DNA of 64,000 bases from Acanthochromis polyacanthus (GCF_021347895.1 NC_067129.1:35994604-36058603); one strand, 5' to 3'; counted from the stretch's first letter, positions 1-11,485 are shown. The notes: generated by a model not told the origin, from the sequence alone. Numbers and translations are program-made.

Positions 1-824
1 AATTATCCCTGCCCAAATTCTCACTAAACTGCATTACAGGATGAGCAGTCAGCTATAGCAGTAGGAGAGCATGCATCCTTGCACCCTTGTCAAAGTGAGC
101 AATCCCGCAAACCTGATAAAGCTTTGGCCTCACCATATCAGCCATCAGTCAAGTTAATTCAGCCACAAATACTGGCAAACAGAACCCTCCGGTTCCAAGA
201 CAGCTGGTACAAGGACTACCCATGGCTCCACTACAGTCCAGAAAGAGAGGGAGTTCTGTGCTTCTACTGTGTTAGTGCCTTTGGACATCAAACATCATCA
301 CTAGCGAAAAACACAGAACAAGCCTTTATTACCCAGGGTTTCAGAAACTGGAAGAAAAGTAAGGAGGCGTTTAACAAACATGCAGGTAGCAAGGCACATA
401 ATATTGCATTAAACACATTTACGCACGTACACAACTCCATTCGAATGAAACTCTGCCACACATCAGCAGCTGCACAGGAGGTAGCTAGGTCAGCTTTGAT
501 ACACATTGTAAGTGCTGTTAAGTACCTGGCACAACAGGGATTAGCCTTCAGAGGTCATGCCAATGAGGAGGGAAATTTTCACCACCTTGTTCTTCTTCAG
601 GCTGAGAATGATCCCAATCTGGCCACGTGGCTGAAAAGAAATCATTCATATACAAGTGCTGAACAACAAAATGAGTTGTTGAACATTATGAGTAACAGTG
701 TAATCAGAAATATAGTTGCAGAAATGCATGCTTTACCTGTGCTGCAGTACTCTTTAATAATGGATGGGACACAGGACATAACTGGCACAGAACAGATCGC
801 CCTTTACCTCCGCTATGTGGATGA

Positions 825-892
825 GGAGGGGGCTTCATAAAGGCCAACAAATTCCTCCCGAGGAATTTGTTGGCCTTTATGAAGCCCCCTCC
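825..892. repeat. Perfect 33-bp-arm palindrome inside the hAT coding region
   Basis: Positions 825-857 and 860-892 are exact reverse complements separated by two bases (cc). The right arm is the expected coding sequence (reads FVGLYEAPS in frame). The left arm is an inverted copy of it that introduces a TAA stop at 838-840 and shifts the frame. The family reading would be ...YVDEE-FVGLYEAP..., so about 37 bp was inserted, which agrees with the observed change of frame. Confidence 0.9.
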
Positions 893-2016
893 ACAAAAGG
901 GGAGCAACTCTGGAGAATTGCCTCAGATGTGCTTCTCCGTCTTAATCTCCCACTTTCAGGTCTCCGAGGTCAAACCTATGATGGAGCAGTCAACATGTCA
1001 GGTCACCTATCAGGCACACAAGCTCTTATTCGCATAGAGGAGCCACTGGCCACTTTTGTCCACTGTGGTCCTCACTGTGTGAACTTGGTCATGCAGGCAG
1101 CCTGTTCCTCTACACCAGTGATCAGAGATGCTCAGCAGTGGATCCACGAGCTGGGCTGCTTGTTTGGCCAGTCTGGAAAATTCAAAGAAATTTTTAAAGA
1201 AATCTCAAAGATCACCACAGGCTCCTTCAGCACAATCAAGCCTCTGTGTGCCACCAGATGGACAGTGCGAACACCAGCAATCCAGTCAGTCCTGAGGCAG
1301 TATGAGGCTGTCTTAGCTGCACTGGAGGAAACGGCCTCTGTAAGTGGGACAGACACTGCCTCCCGAGCCAGTGGTATCCTCGAAAGGCTACAAAAAGGAA
1401 GTACAGTGCTTGGTCTTCTCCTGGGGCAAGATCTCCTGATAGGTTGGAACATTTGAACGTGAGTCTACAGGGAAGAACAACAACACTTGGTGGGATGTTA
1501 CAGGCAGTAGAGTGCGTCAAACAGGGCATTGTCCATGAGTCCATGAGGACTGAGCATACCTTTAAGGTCCTCTATGAGAAGGCTTCAGACCTCATATTGT
1601 CCATGGACCTCGTGCCACGACAGCTGCCTCATATCAGAAAACCATCCAAAAGGTATGGTGGTCCAGCGCAACATCATACTCCTGCAACCCCTGAGGAGTA
1701 CTTCCGGGTAGAGTTCTCCAAAGCCATTGACACAGTCACCAGCCATCTGACTGATCGGTTTGACCAGGAAGGCCTGAATAACCTTGTCAGGCTGGAGAAC
1801 CTGCTGATTTGTGGAAACATCAGAAACAGCATTGACATGCTCGATTTGTATCCAGAGCTTGATAAGCAAGCATTACAAATCCAACTTGCCATGTTGAAAT
1901 CAAATCATCAGTTCAACACCGCCAAAGAGATTACCCAAATACTAAAGAGCATGCCACCAGAGGTTCGAAGGCTCTTCAACCAAGTGGAGATCCTGGTCCG
2001 GCTCTTGCTGGTGGTC

Positions 2017-2804
2017 CAACACGGTCTCACAGGGATTCGTGAAACTGTCACGTCAGTTTTTGTTTCGGTTTCGTGCGCACCAACACGATGTCATCATGTT
2101 TTTCGTGCCGCTCACCACGAGCGAAACCCGCTGTGGTAATCACATCTGAAAGTGGTTTATACCGGCGGATTCATGACGATCTAAGCTGTCCATCGGCGTT
2201 TGTGGCCGCCGCTGCAGCCGCCGCTGCAGCCGCCGCTGCGGCCGCCGGACATTCTTTAAATTCCTATGCAAATTTGGCGGATTCATGACGATCTAAGCTG
2301 TCCATCGGTGTTTGCGGCCGCCGCTGCGGCCGCCGGACATTCTTTAAATTCCTATGCAAATTCGGCGGATTCATGACGATCTAAGCTGTCCATCGGCGTT
2401 TGCGGCCGCCGCCACGGCCGCCATTGCGGCCGCCGGACATGGATCACATCTGAAAGTGGTTTATACCGGCGGATTCATGACGATTTAAGCTGTCCATCGG
2501 CGTTTGCGGCCGCGGCCACAAACACCAATGGACAGCTTAAATCGTCATGAATCCGCCGAATTTGCATAGGAATTTAAAGAATGTCCGGCGGCTGAAGCGG
2601 CGGCCGCAATGGCGGCCGCAAACGCCGATGGACAGCTTACATCGTCATGAATCCGCCGGTATAAACCACTTTCAGATGTGATTACCACAGCGGGTTTCGC
2701 TCGTGGTGAGCGGCACGAAAAACATGACGACATCGTGTTGGTGCGCACGAAACCGAAACAAAAACTGACGTGACAGTTTCACGAATCCCCGTGAGACCGG
2801 GCTG
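2017..2804. mobile_element. Palindromic non-autonomous DNA transposon (foldback MITE), copy 1
   Basis: It is bounded by a 7-bp direct repeat GGTGGTC (2010-2016 and 2805-2811). An 8-bp reading is possible because a C follows on both sides. Ends are CAACACGGTCTCAC and, inverted, CAGCCCGGTCTCAC. The inverted repeats extend about 190 bp inward (CGTGAAACTGTCACG, GCACCAACACGATG and GTGGTAATCACATC segments are seen on both sides). The interior contains tandem ~85-bp units rich in GCGGCCGCC, forward to about 2515 and inverted after it. No transposase is encoded. Short ORFs here are only repeat readings. It is inserted in the dimerisation domain of the hAT gene. Confidence 0.85.
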
Positions 2805-3004
2805 GGTGGTCCTAGTGTCCTCCTGTGAAGCGGAGAGAAGCTTGAGTGCTTTGCAGCGTCTGAAAACGTGGCTCCGCTCCACAATGTCCCAGACGAGGCT
2901 CAACAGTGTCACTGTCTGCCATGTCCACAGAGACAAGCTGGGGAGGATGGGCAAAAAGAAATATGCAATGCTTTCATTAGCACTTTTTAAAAAATGTTGA
3001 TGCT

Positions 3005-3680
3005 ACCTGTGGCCTACAAGTCTGGACCTGTAGGACTTCGAGCGCTTACAATTGCAGTTCTGGTGGGGACAAAATTATAGCGAGTATGTTTAGCTCTGTT
3101 TCTTATGGTAATGTTCGATTTTAAATGTTCAATATTCAATGTTAAGTGTCCAATGAGCTGTGAACCAAGTTGCGGTCATCTCTCTCTAAAATAGTCTACA
3201 CTGAAACGTTCAGAAGCATTTAAATCTCTAACATAAAATAAATTGCACCACCTTCATAATTTAAACCATCTTTAATACTTTCATCCTCGTTGCAGTTTAA
3301 ATATAAATAACATTAATCCCTCTTCACATTTGTCAATAAAATTTGCATTTCTTCTTTATCAAAATGAATCCATTTATACACAGGCTCTCAAGTCTCATGC
3401 ATTTAGTGTGTAACACACGCATTTGAACCTTTTCACACGCTGACAAGCCAAACCTGTTATTTCTCACGCATAAAAAATAATTTTGCAATTCCCACCGGGT
3501 TACACTGCTATATGCAGTAGTCTCATCGAGCCCAATAGAAGCCTTGCGACCCAGCCATAAGAACAACTACCCATCATTCAAAAAATAACATACGGCTGTA
3601 CATCAGCCAATCAGAAAATAGCAAGGCTGTATCTGGGTAAGATGAGGTCGATCTGACCGCAGAAGAGGCATACTGCATGC
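3005..3680. other. AT-rich stretch without recognisable gene
   Basis: I see no coding pattern or terminal repeats here. It probably contains the 3' remainder of the left-edge hAT element and unrelated AT-rich DNA. Confidence 0.5.
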
Positions 3681-3762
3681 TAGGCTTGGGTGGTATCCAA
3701 ATTTTGATACCGTCAAACTTCACATTTTACCGGGGTATACGGTATTACCGTGACTGTTACTG

Positions 3763-4068
3763 TTACTGGCTTGTGCCTTCACGTTCGGAAATTGAATACT
3801 CACAGCAGTGAGTGGGTGGTTGATTGATTCGGAGATGCGTCCTTAGGTTAGAGGTGTTTCTCGCAATCACCTTTTGATTGCAGAATTTACAAATTGCGTC
3901 ATCAGTATTTACCGGCTCTCCTTTCTCGTTTGCCTGGAATCCGAAATACTCCCAAACTGCAGAAGTTGTGTTCTTTTTTGACACCAAGTCACTCTGTGCG
4001 GGATCTGCCATCCCCCCAGCCCCCCTCTCTCTCTTCTCTGCGCTGTCACGTGACGACGTCACGTTCAT
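3763..4068 (-). pseudogene. BED-type zinc-finger fragment of a hAT transposase (ZBED-like)
   Basis: The 101-residue open frame is read on the minus strand. The likely native start is the internal MADPAQ (about residue 20, near 4011). It contains W-E-Y-F-G-F, then ICKFC (C-x2-C) and SNLRTHLRI, the pattern of BED fingers at the N-terminus of ZBED1-like hAT transposases. The position where the second zinc-binding His is usual (RINHP) reads RINQP, and the frame then runs into unrelated residues. The catalytic and dimerisation regions are absent. A DNA-binding N-terminal relic is the best reading. Confidence 0.75.
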
Positions 4069-4466
4069 AAACTTTATGGAAAGTCTCCAAAAGTAGGATA
4101 AAACATAGCTGTACGTTAAACTGAAAATTCAACCACACAGGTGCTACTGGACATTGAATCAATTTTAGGCATTAAATGACTTTTATTTAATATTTATTCC
4201 TTATGTTAACCTTTCCTGCTCAGCTCCCGACCGTGGTCAGGAAGCCCAGGGAGACAGTTCTCCAGGGCCGAAGTTACTGTTGTTACTTCGGGGTTAATCT
4301 CCTTCACTTCCTCAGCAGTCGTAGAAGGCAAAGACACAGGAGCCTGGCCTTATTGAAGAATACTGCAGCCTTTATTATAAATTAACAGCGGCTGAACCGT
4401 ACAGTCGTGCTAACCCAGCAGCTACACACCTCTTCTCTCTTCCTCCACAAACCGACTACTGCCGTC

Positions 4467-5274
4467 TAGGGCTGGGCGATATGACCAAAATTTTACATCC
4501 CGATATAGCTTATTTTATATCCCGAAACGATATATATAACGATATAGCATATTTTTTGGTAAATTCAATGAATGATGAATGGGACCGGGCAGCGGCATAC
4601 CTTACAAAGTACGGTAGTCTGATCCTTGTCGGTCTTTTTAAATCCAAACCACCACCATATGACAGAAGTTCCCCCTCTTAGTGAGTATAAAACACCCAAA
4701 ATATGTTTTTGAACTAGAAGCTAAATGCTGTGGTTTATTTTAGTATGACAGTGAAGAAAACATTTTCATTTATATTCCGCTCCGTAAGTCTGGATGGGAT
4801 CTGTAGTGACTTTGCACATGCGTGATTCATCTGCCGTCTGGCCACGGAGTGATGTGGGTCTCCCCCTCCCCTCACTGGGACTGCTGCGGACTGACAGCCT
4901 GTGCTTTGGGACAGGGAGAAGCTCACAGCAGCACATGCTGCTCGTTGAGGACAGTAACTGCAGAATGATCCAAGTTTTCCTGTCAGAGTCTCCAAAATGG
5001 TACAAAAAGTCGCTAGATTTGTCGCTAGTCGCTTTTGACAAAAAAAAGTCGCTAGGACGCTTTGGAAATTCGCTAGATTTAGCGAGAAAGTCGCTAAGTT
5101 GGCAATACTGCCGCTGTCACGTGCCTGGGCTTGCCGTAAGGCACGTCGATGACGTAAAATGCTGCCGTAAAGCATGTTTTGCGACACTGCGATATAAACG
5201 ATAGGATCTTCACATAAAACGATAGACATTTTCTATCGTCCAGACGATATCTATCATCATATCGCCCAGCCCTA
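4467..5274. mobile_element. hAT-type MITE nested in the 3681-5569 element
   Basis: Ends TAGGGCTGGGCGATATG (4467) and its inverted form CATATCGCCCAGCCCTA (5258-5274) are flanked by the 8-bp duplication CTGCCGTC (4459-4466, 5275-5282). Subterminal ACGATATA motifs are inverted at the two ends. No transposase is encoded. An internal segment around 4995-5100 repeats a GTCGCTAGATT-like motif several times. Length is 808 bp. Confidence 0.88.
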
Positions 5275-5340
5275 CTGCCGTCTTCCTCGCTTGCGCTGCA
5301 TTCAGGGTCGCTCGGACATCTCGCTCTCCCGCTCTCACTC

Positions 5341-5345
5341 ACTCA

Positions 5346-5440
<95 letters not shown>
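5341..5440. repeat. CA dinucleotide microsatellite
   Basis: About 100 bp of uninterrupted (CA)n lies near the right end of the hAT element, followed by a CT-rich run. Confidence 0.97.
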
Positions 5441-5930
5441 CTCTCTCTCCCTCTCTCATAATGGAGCCACACACCATTGCATTTTTTTCATGACGGTATC
5501 GGAACTGATACCGCTGCTATTTTTAAACACCGGCAGTATACGGTATTACTGTAATACTGCCCAAGCCTACTGCATGCACACTGCATGCACATGACGGTTG
5601 TGCCTAATGGCAAGAGAAAAGCAACTTATCTCATTTGATTTTGCAGCCCACTGCATAAAAAAACAAAAAAACAAAAAACTAGAGCTTAATCTTATTCTTC
5701 CTCCACACCTACAATTACATGGAAAAGCAAAGTCTAATCGCATTAACATAGAAACTCTGGTCTCCAGGTACCACACTTAAACCAATAATCAATGTTAAGT
5801 TAGGTAGTTATACTTTGAACATGAGAAGTGTTTATCTAAAATTTAAATAAAACTGCACATTTTCAGTTTGAAAGAGCATTTTAGAAATGTTAGAGGTAAA
5901 TACTAAAAAAAGAGTAACATTTGCAGTATA

Positions 5931-6471
5931 CAACCCGGTCTCTTGGGGATTCGTGAAACTGTCACGTAAGTTTTAGTTTCGGTTTCGTTCGCACCAACAC
6001 GATTTCGTCGTGTTTTTCGTGCCGCTCACCACGAAATGTTTTTCGCTGTGGTAATCACATCTGAAAGTGGTTTATACCGGCGGATTCATGACGATCTAAG
6101 CTGTCCATCGGCGTATACTGCTTGTGTGATCGCGTTTGCGGCCGCCGGACATTCTTGAAATTCCTATGCAAATTGGTAAGTGTACCACCGGCTTATGGTT
6201 AGGTTATGGTTAGGTTATGGTTAGGGTTATGTTTAGGGACGATGTCATGCAAAATATAGCGTTGGATTCGCCACGGTTTTACATTAAAAATATAATATAC
6301 ACATTCTTTTGAAATACGTTCTGAGTGGCACGAAAAGTCCGCCGTTTAAAATACATTGGTGCGCATTTCGTGGTGAGCGGCACGAAAAACATGACGAAAT
6401 CGTGTTGGTGCGCACGAAGCCGAAACAAAAATTTACGTGACAGTTTCACGAATCCTCGTGAGATCGGGCTG
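5931..6471. mobile_element. Palindromic non-autonomous DNA transposon, copy 2
   Basis: Same family as 2017-2804: ends CAACCCGGTCTC and, inverted, CAGCCCGATCTC, with a 7-bp duplication CAGTATA (5924-5930, 6472-6478). Terminal regions match copy 1 (CGTGAAACTGTCACGT; GGCGGATTCATGACGAT; GCGGCCGCC once). The interior differs: it has telomere-like TTAGGTTATGG repeats at about 6195-6235 and lacks the expanded GC-rich units. No protein is encoded. Confidence 0.85.
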
Positions 6472-6478
6472 CAGTATA

Positions 6479-9350
6479 TGTTGCATCATTACTTGATATA
6501 ATATGCTAACACCACAAAGTAACATTATGACCCATTAGGTAATAGTGGCAGCAAAAAAGCACATGAGTACTAATTAACTGGGTTTTGTTTTAAAATATTA
6601 TAAGTGCTTAAGGATGGGTGATGACCCCCTCTACCCTAGCACCACCACTCCCCAGTCGCAAGCCAGCAAAATCACACTGTGACCTGAGATCAAAACGTGA
6701 GAGCCCTGTGTCCCTGTGTACATCTTTATACAAAGAGTATCTTCTTTAGTTTCAGGAAAACCACGTGGTGCTATCCCAGGGACGATAATTATTAGTGATA
6801 ATTAACTCTGCTCTGCTCCATGCCGAATGAGGTATTTCTAAGATAAGGCTGAACAGCTTCAAAATGTTGTTCCAAAAGTGCTGAAATTCATCTGGCATCC
6901 ATATTCTAACTGGGTTTGGTATTATTATATCATGAATAATGTACATTTTCCTGACAGAGTATTTTACTCATGGCAAATTGTACCATTCGTAAATTTGGTA
7001 TGATAGTGTGTTCAGTGTAGTTATTCAAAGACATCCACTCCTCAAAACAAAACAACCGCCCCCCCGCATATATTTATTAAATATGATAATCACAGGGTTA
7101 AACAAGCAAACAAGTTTTCAAACTCACCACAGCCATTGTCAGATGGAAATGTACACCCTGGGTCGGCGCTTCCACTTGGCACAGGCGCAAATTTAGCATC
7201 TGCACGTTTTTTTTAACCTCACGAAGGTGTGCTGCTTGTCTGTGCAACTCTCGGCCAAGTGGGGATGGTGCGTTCAGGAGCGGTGGAATTTTCTATACTG
7301 CTGAAAATAACTGGGGTTACAACGGCTTACATGTGAAGAATTTGAATGTGGTGGAGACAAAATTACTCCTGACAAAAAGTGGGGGGGACACATCCCACTG
7401 TCCCCCCCCCTGAACTGACGCCTATGTGGAGAGCTGCAAAAATTAAGAAAAACGGAAACTGGTTGTTAATCAGTTCTTGTCAAAAATCACAGATAAAAAG
7501 AATAAATTCGGTGTTGAAAGTGAGCAAAAATGTCTAACTTAAGTTACAAAAATGAAAGGATAAATAGTTACCAGAGACCAAGCCCTGGAACAAAGAAAAC
7601 TTCAGAAGATAAAGAAAAAACGCGTCTTACGTAAGAATAGTGAGATGCTCCTCAGCGTGGAGCCTGTCAGAGGGAGGACAAAGGGAAGAGGGGCGAGCAG
7701 GGTGCTGGCTGGCTTTTTATCAGTTTGTCCGGTTTGGGGCATGGATAGGATGCTTTGGCGGGATTCTTTCTGGTAATATGACCCCTTTTTTGTCTTCAGA
7801 GGAGAGGGATGAGAGATGATCAAGAATTGACTAAAATATGTGATATTAAAGGCATTATGGAGGATGTTTTTTTGTTTAATTTGTCAGATTCACATAAAAT
7901 AAATATACTGACCTTTAGTGGACTTGTATGTATGGTCTCTAAAAGAATAAAAAATTTTAAAAAATAACTGGACATGGCAGGACCTGAAAAACATCAGCCA
8001 ATCAAAGCGCTCGGACCGACGCGTTTGGCTTGCTCCCTTTCCTGTCAATCAAAATCTTCCGGCTCAGGCCTAGTTACGTAGATTACGTACGCCTTGGACT
8101 TACATGTTTTCTGTATGTGTTGCTTTGGTATAGCTTCGTAGTTAGCTGGCGACTTGTTTTGCTCATCTTTTTTTACATAATGGCAGCTAAAGATCCAGGG
8201 GGACCCAGCCGTAAAAGACAACTTCACGATTGCTACGCAAGTTTCTGGAGGGGGGCGTTTCTTCGTAAACATTAAGAGGGGGGAGGTTAGAGGGGGGTGA
8301 GGGAGAGGTTGTATGTGCGCATGCTACGTTCAAAGTCGTAGGAAATTAAAACTCCTCTAATGCCTTTAAACGCGCAAACACGATCTGTGTATTTCTTACC
8401 ATAATCCCGTTAAGCAAAAATGACCACATATTCCTGATTATGCAGGTTAACAAATATGTGAGTTATTAAATTCAATAAACTATATGTGAATGTGCTCTGG
8501 ATATTAAAAATATATGTCACAGTAAAGATATGATAACATGTCATAGATATGGTAATGAATAACACCGTTTTCACCTTTTCCAACCTGAATAACACAAAAA
8601 TTTAGAATTAATAATAGGAATTCATTCTGACATTATTGTGTTCTCCAAGGTCAGTAGGGGACACTGTGGGACTGTGGAAGAAATTAGATTAAACATCAAA
8701 AATCAATAAGTCTGGTTCTATTCAGTATAAAAGTACAATTTTTGAATATGTTGTAAATGAAGTCCTTTCTGTAACTTTGGTAATCATGAAAACACAAAAT
8801 ACATCTCAGAAATGTGAGTTTTGAGGATGTTCTGTTTCAGTTAAAGAGTTGGTACAAGTCTCCACCAGTTCTCAGAGACAGTCATAAAACTTTATGACTC
8901 TCCTTATCGGATCCCGGAGGAAGGAGGCAGAGATGGCATTCCAGAGAGGGGGAGGAAGATTTTAGCATGAGAGCTGATTAAAAAGAAAACATTCACAGCA
9001 TAAAGTGAAAGACATTGTCTTTTAAATGGTTTTTCCAGGTGTTCTGCAGGAAACCCCATCCTTCTGCAGAAGGTCTGAATGTCTGTTACTGTAAATGAAA
9101 GCACACAAACAAAATATATGTATCCCCATTTTCCTCCAGAAACTGGGGGGTTGTTCTGTGCTGGAGAGGAGAGAGTTCTATTCTTATCTGAGTTTGTCAT
9201 CTCCTCTGGAATTCAAAAGACCAAGCTGTGTACACACACACACTTCAGTTTATTATTTACAAAATACAAAGTAGAGATCCCAGTGTAGCAACAAAAAGGT
9301 ACAAAATATCCAGTTATACATATCTAAAACTGAATGATGTAACATTTTAC
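6479..9350. other. Non-coding stretch with short unassigned repeats
   Basis: No convincing gene is visible. Around 7370-7430 a run of CCCCCCC/GGGGGG bracketing 'acatcccactgt' looks like the end of a dispersed fish repeat. At 8180-8274 a short reading begins MAAKDPGGPSRKRQL, which resembles the start of transposon-borne zinc-finger proteins but ends after 31 residues. Neither can be assigned safely. Confidence 0.45.
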
Positions 9351-9850
9351 ATTATGATCAAAACAAGAAAAGTCAGACAAAAACAATGAAAACAAGGCAA
9401 AATGCTGCAAAAATGAGACACAAAACGACAAAATATTAGACAAAAAAGTTACAAAGCAACAAAAAATGGATAAATGACAAAAACGAGACAAAAATTATGC
9501 AAATGACACGAACAAGACAAAAATAGACAAACTCGAGAAACAAAATGGCAAAAACATAAGGCAAAGGACAAATGTCAAACAAAAAAGACAAAAAACAACA
9601 AAAACAAGACAAAATATTACAAAAACAAGACAAAGCGACAAAAGAACAATAAGCAGTATAGTATTTTACTTTATGATCAAAACAACTTGTCAAGGTTTAG
9701 AAATTATTTTAAATTTACAGTTTTACAAATTTACAATCTGCAGTTAATGTGTTCTCTGTAATTTTTACACTTTACAAAGTCATCCTGTGGGCCAGATTGG
9801 ACCTTCTGGCATGCTGGTTTTGGCCCATAGGCCACATGTTCAACACCCCT
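9350..9850. repeat. Degenerate (GACAAAAA)n-type low-complexity repeat plus hAT-MITE-like end
   Basis: From about 9360 to 9660 the sequence is an irregular tandem array of AGACAAAA / AACAAGACAAAA words, which creates a false open frame on the minus strand. The following segment (9785-9850), containing GGGCCAGATTGGACC and ending CAACACCCCTG, resembles the terminal part of a dispersed fish DNA-transposon repeat. I found no matching left end. Confidence 0.55.
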
Positions 9851-9966
9851 GCTCTCGAGGTAGGTTAACCCAGGGTAAGACGATCAACTAAGGGTTTTTA
9901 AAAAAAAAACATTAAGTATTGTTAATCTAAAATTACATCATCTTCTTTTCCTTTCGGCTTTTCCCT

Positions 9967-10485
9967 TCAAGGGTCGCCACAGCGAATCAATTGCCTCCAT
10001 CTATCCCTGTCCTCTGCGTCCTCCTCTCCCACACCAACCACCTTCATGTCCTCCCTAACCACATCCATAAACCTCCTCTTTGGTCTTCCTCTAGGCCTCC
10101 TGCCTGGCAGTGGGAAACTCAGCATCCTTCTACCAATATATTCACTCTCTCTCCTCTGGACATGTCCAAACCATCTCAGTCTGGCCTCTCTGACTTTATC
10201 TCCAAAGGCTCTAACATGTGCTGTCCCTCTGATGTACTCTGTACTGATCCTATCCATCCTGGTCACTCCCAAAGAGAACCTCAGCATCTTCAGTTCTGCT
10301 ACCTCCAGCTCTGCCTCCTGTCTTTTCCTCAGGGACACTGTCTCCAGACCAAACAACATGGCTGGTCTCACCACAGTTTTGTAAACCTTTCCTTTCATTT
10401 TAGCTGAAACTCTTCTATCACACCTGACACTTTTCTCCAGCCGTTCCAGCCTGCCTGTACACGCTTCTTCCCCTCTTTTCCACAC
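9967..10485 (-). pseudogene. LINE C-terminal domain
   Basis: The 172-residue frame continues the RT protein: KVYKTVVRPAMLFGLET, KRQEAELEVAELKMLRFSLG, RIS-TEYIRGTAHVR, ARLRWFGHVQRRE, ending RDRWRQLIRCGDP before the stop. This terminal block is typical of fish RTE-type ORFs. A frameshift at about 10420-10490 separates it from the RT. Confidence 0.85.
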
Positions 10486-11467
10486 TCTCCATTGCTCTGG
10501 ACTTAAAATCCTCCACCTTCTTGATCTCTTCTCCTTGTAACCTCACTCTTCCACTTGGGTCCCTCTCATTCACACACAGATACTCTGTCTTACTGCGGCT
10601 AACCTTCATTCCTCTCCTTTCCAGGGCAAACCTCCACGCCTCTAGCTTCTCCTCCACCTGTTCCCTGCTCTCACTACAGATCACAATGTCATCTGCAAAC
10701 ATCATAGTCCATGGAGACTCCTGTCTAACCTCGTCTGTCATCCTGTCCATCACCATAGCAAACAAGAAGGGGCTCAGAGCTGATCCCTGATGTAGTCCCA
10801 CCTCCACCTTGAGCTCCTCTGTCACACCTACAGCACACCTCACCACTGTCTTACAGTCCTCATACATGTCCTGCACCACTCTAACATACTTCTCTGCCAC
10901 TCCAGACTTCCTCATACAAAACCACAGTTCCTCTCTGGGCACCCTGTCATAAGCTTTCTCCAGGTCTACAAAGACACAATGCAGCTCCTTCTGACCTTCT
11001 CTGTACTTCTCTATCAACATCCTCAAAGCAAATATTGCATCTGTTGTACTCTTTCTTGGCATGAAACCATGCTGCTGCTCACAGATGTTCACCTCTGCTC
11101 TTAGCCTAGCTTCAACTACTCTTTCCCATAGCTTCATCGTGTGGCTCATCAGCTTTATTCCTCTGTAGTTGCCACAACTCTGCACATCTCCCTTGTTCTT
11201 AAAGATGGGCACCAGCACACTTCTCCATTCCTCGGGCATCTTCTCACTATCTAAGATCCTGTTGAACAACCCAGTCAGAAACTGTACTGCTACCTCTCCG
11301 AGACACTTCCATACCTCCACAGGTATATCATCAGGAGCAAGTGCCTTTCCACTCTTCATCCTCTTCAATGCCCTCCTCACTTCATCCTTACTAGTCTTTG
11401 CAATTTCCTGGTCCACAACAGTCACCTCTTCTATTCTTCGTTCTCTCTCATTTTCCTCATTCATCAA
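10418..11467 (-). pseudogene. LINE reverse transcriptase domain
   Basis: The 349-residue open frame contains the RT motifs in order: KNKGDVQSCGNYRGIKLMSH, EQQHGFMPRKSTTDAIFAL, motif A FVDLEKAYDRVPRE, motif B GLHQGSALSPFLFAMVMD, and motif C with the catalytic FADD (TMMFADDIVICSES), then the SKTEYLCVN region. The start Met is only the first ATG after the upstream frameshift. The family protein is continuous with the endonuclease. After about 10500 the frame changes to that of the C-terminal segment (9967-10485). Confidence 0.88.
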
Positions 11468-11485
11468 CTCTTCAAAGTGCTCGTT

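Larger units (their letters stand above)
79..3000 (+). pseudogene. Broken hAT-superfamily transposase / ZMYM1-like (TTF zinc finger, DUF4371, dimerisation domain)
   Basis: Three successive open segments (79-840, about 860-1440, 1444-2016) plus 2805-3000 read as one protein. The first has a TTF-type zinc-finger signature (W-Y-x-D-Y-P-W, then GVLCFYC and HAGSKAH). The middle matches the DUF4371-type catalytic core of fish hAT/ZMYM1-like proteins (GQTYDGAVNMSG, CGPHCVNLV, CATRWTVR). The last piece is the hAT dimerisation motif (SCEAERSLSALQRLKTWLRSTM). Three lesions separate them: a palindromic insertion at 825-892, a small frameshift near 1400-1456, and a 788-bp mobile element at 2017-2804. Removing that element plus one 7-bp duplication (795 bp, a multiple of 3) restores the frame. 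An acceptor-like sequence (ttacag) at 34-39 suggests upstream exons outside the window. It was probably a transposase or transposase-derived gene and is now non-functional. Confidence 0.8.
3681..5569. mobile_element. hAT-type element with 8-bp target duplication CTGCATGC
   Basis: Ends TAGGCTTGGGTGGTAT (3681) and, inverted, TAGGCTTGGGCAGTAT (5554-5569) are flanked by CTGCATGC at 3673-3680 and 5570-5577. Subterminal sequence contains inverted motifs of the GGTATACGGTATTAC type at both ends. The element keeps only the N-terminal zinc-finger part of a transposase (minus strand), is interrupted by another MITE at 4467-5274, and carries a CA microsatellite near its right end. It is a deletion derivative, not autonomous. 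Confidence 0.85.

Noticed and set aside
704..907. Minus-strand open frame over the palindrome
   Set aside because: It is the complement of the inverted-repeat region and overlaps the better plus-strand hAT reading.
2073..2748. Alanine-rich ORFs on both strands
   Set aside because: They are readings of the GCGGCCGCC repeat and inverted arms of a non-coding transposon. The same sequence appears on both strands because of the palindrome.
4735..5229. 164-codon minus-strand ORF in the nested MITE
   Set aside because: It lies between MITE ends, shows repeated words (LATF, NLATF) from short DNA repeats, and has no recognisable domain.
9436..9693. 85-codon Phe/Cys-rich ORF
   Set aside because: Translation of the (GACAAAAA)n low-complexity repeat.
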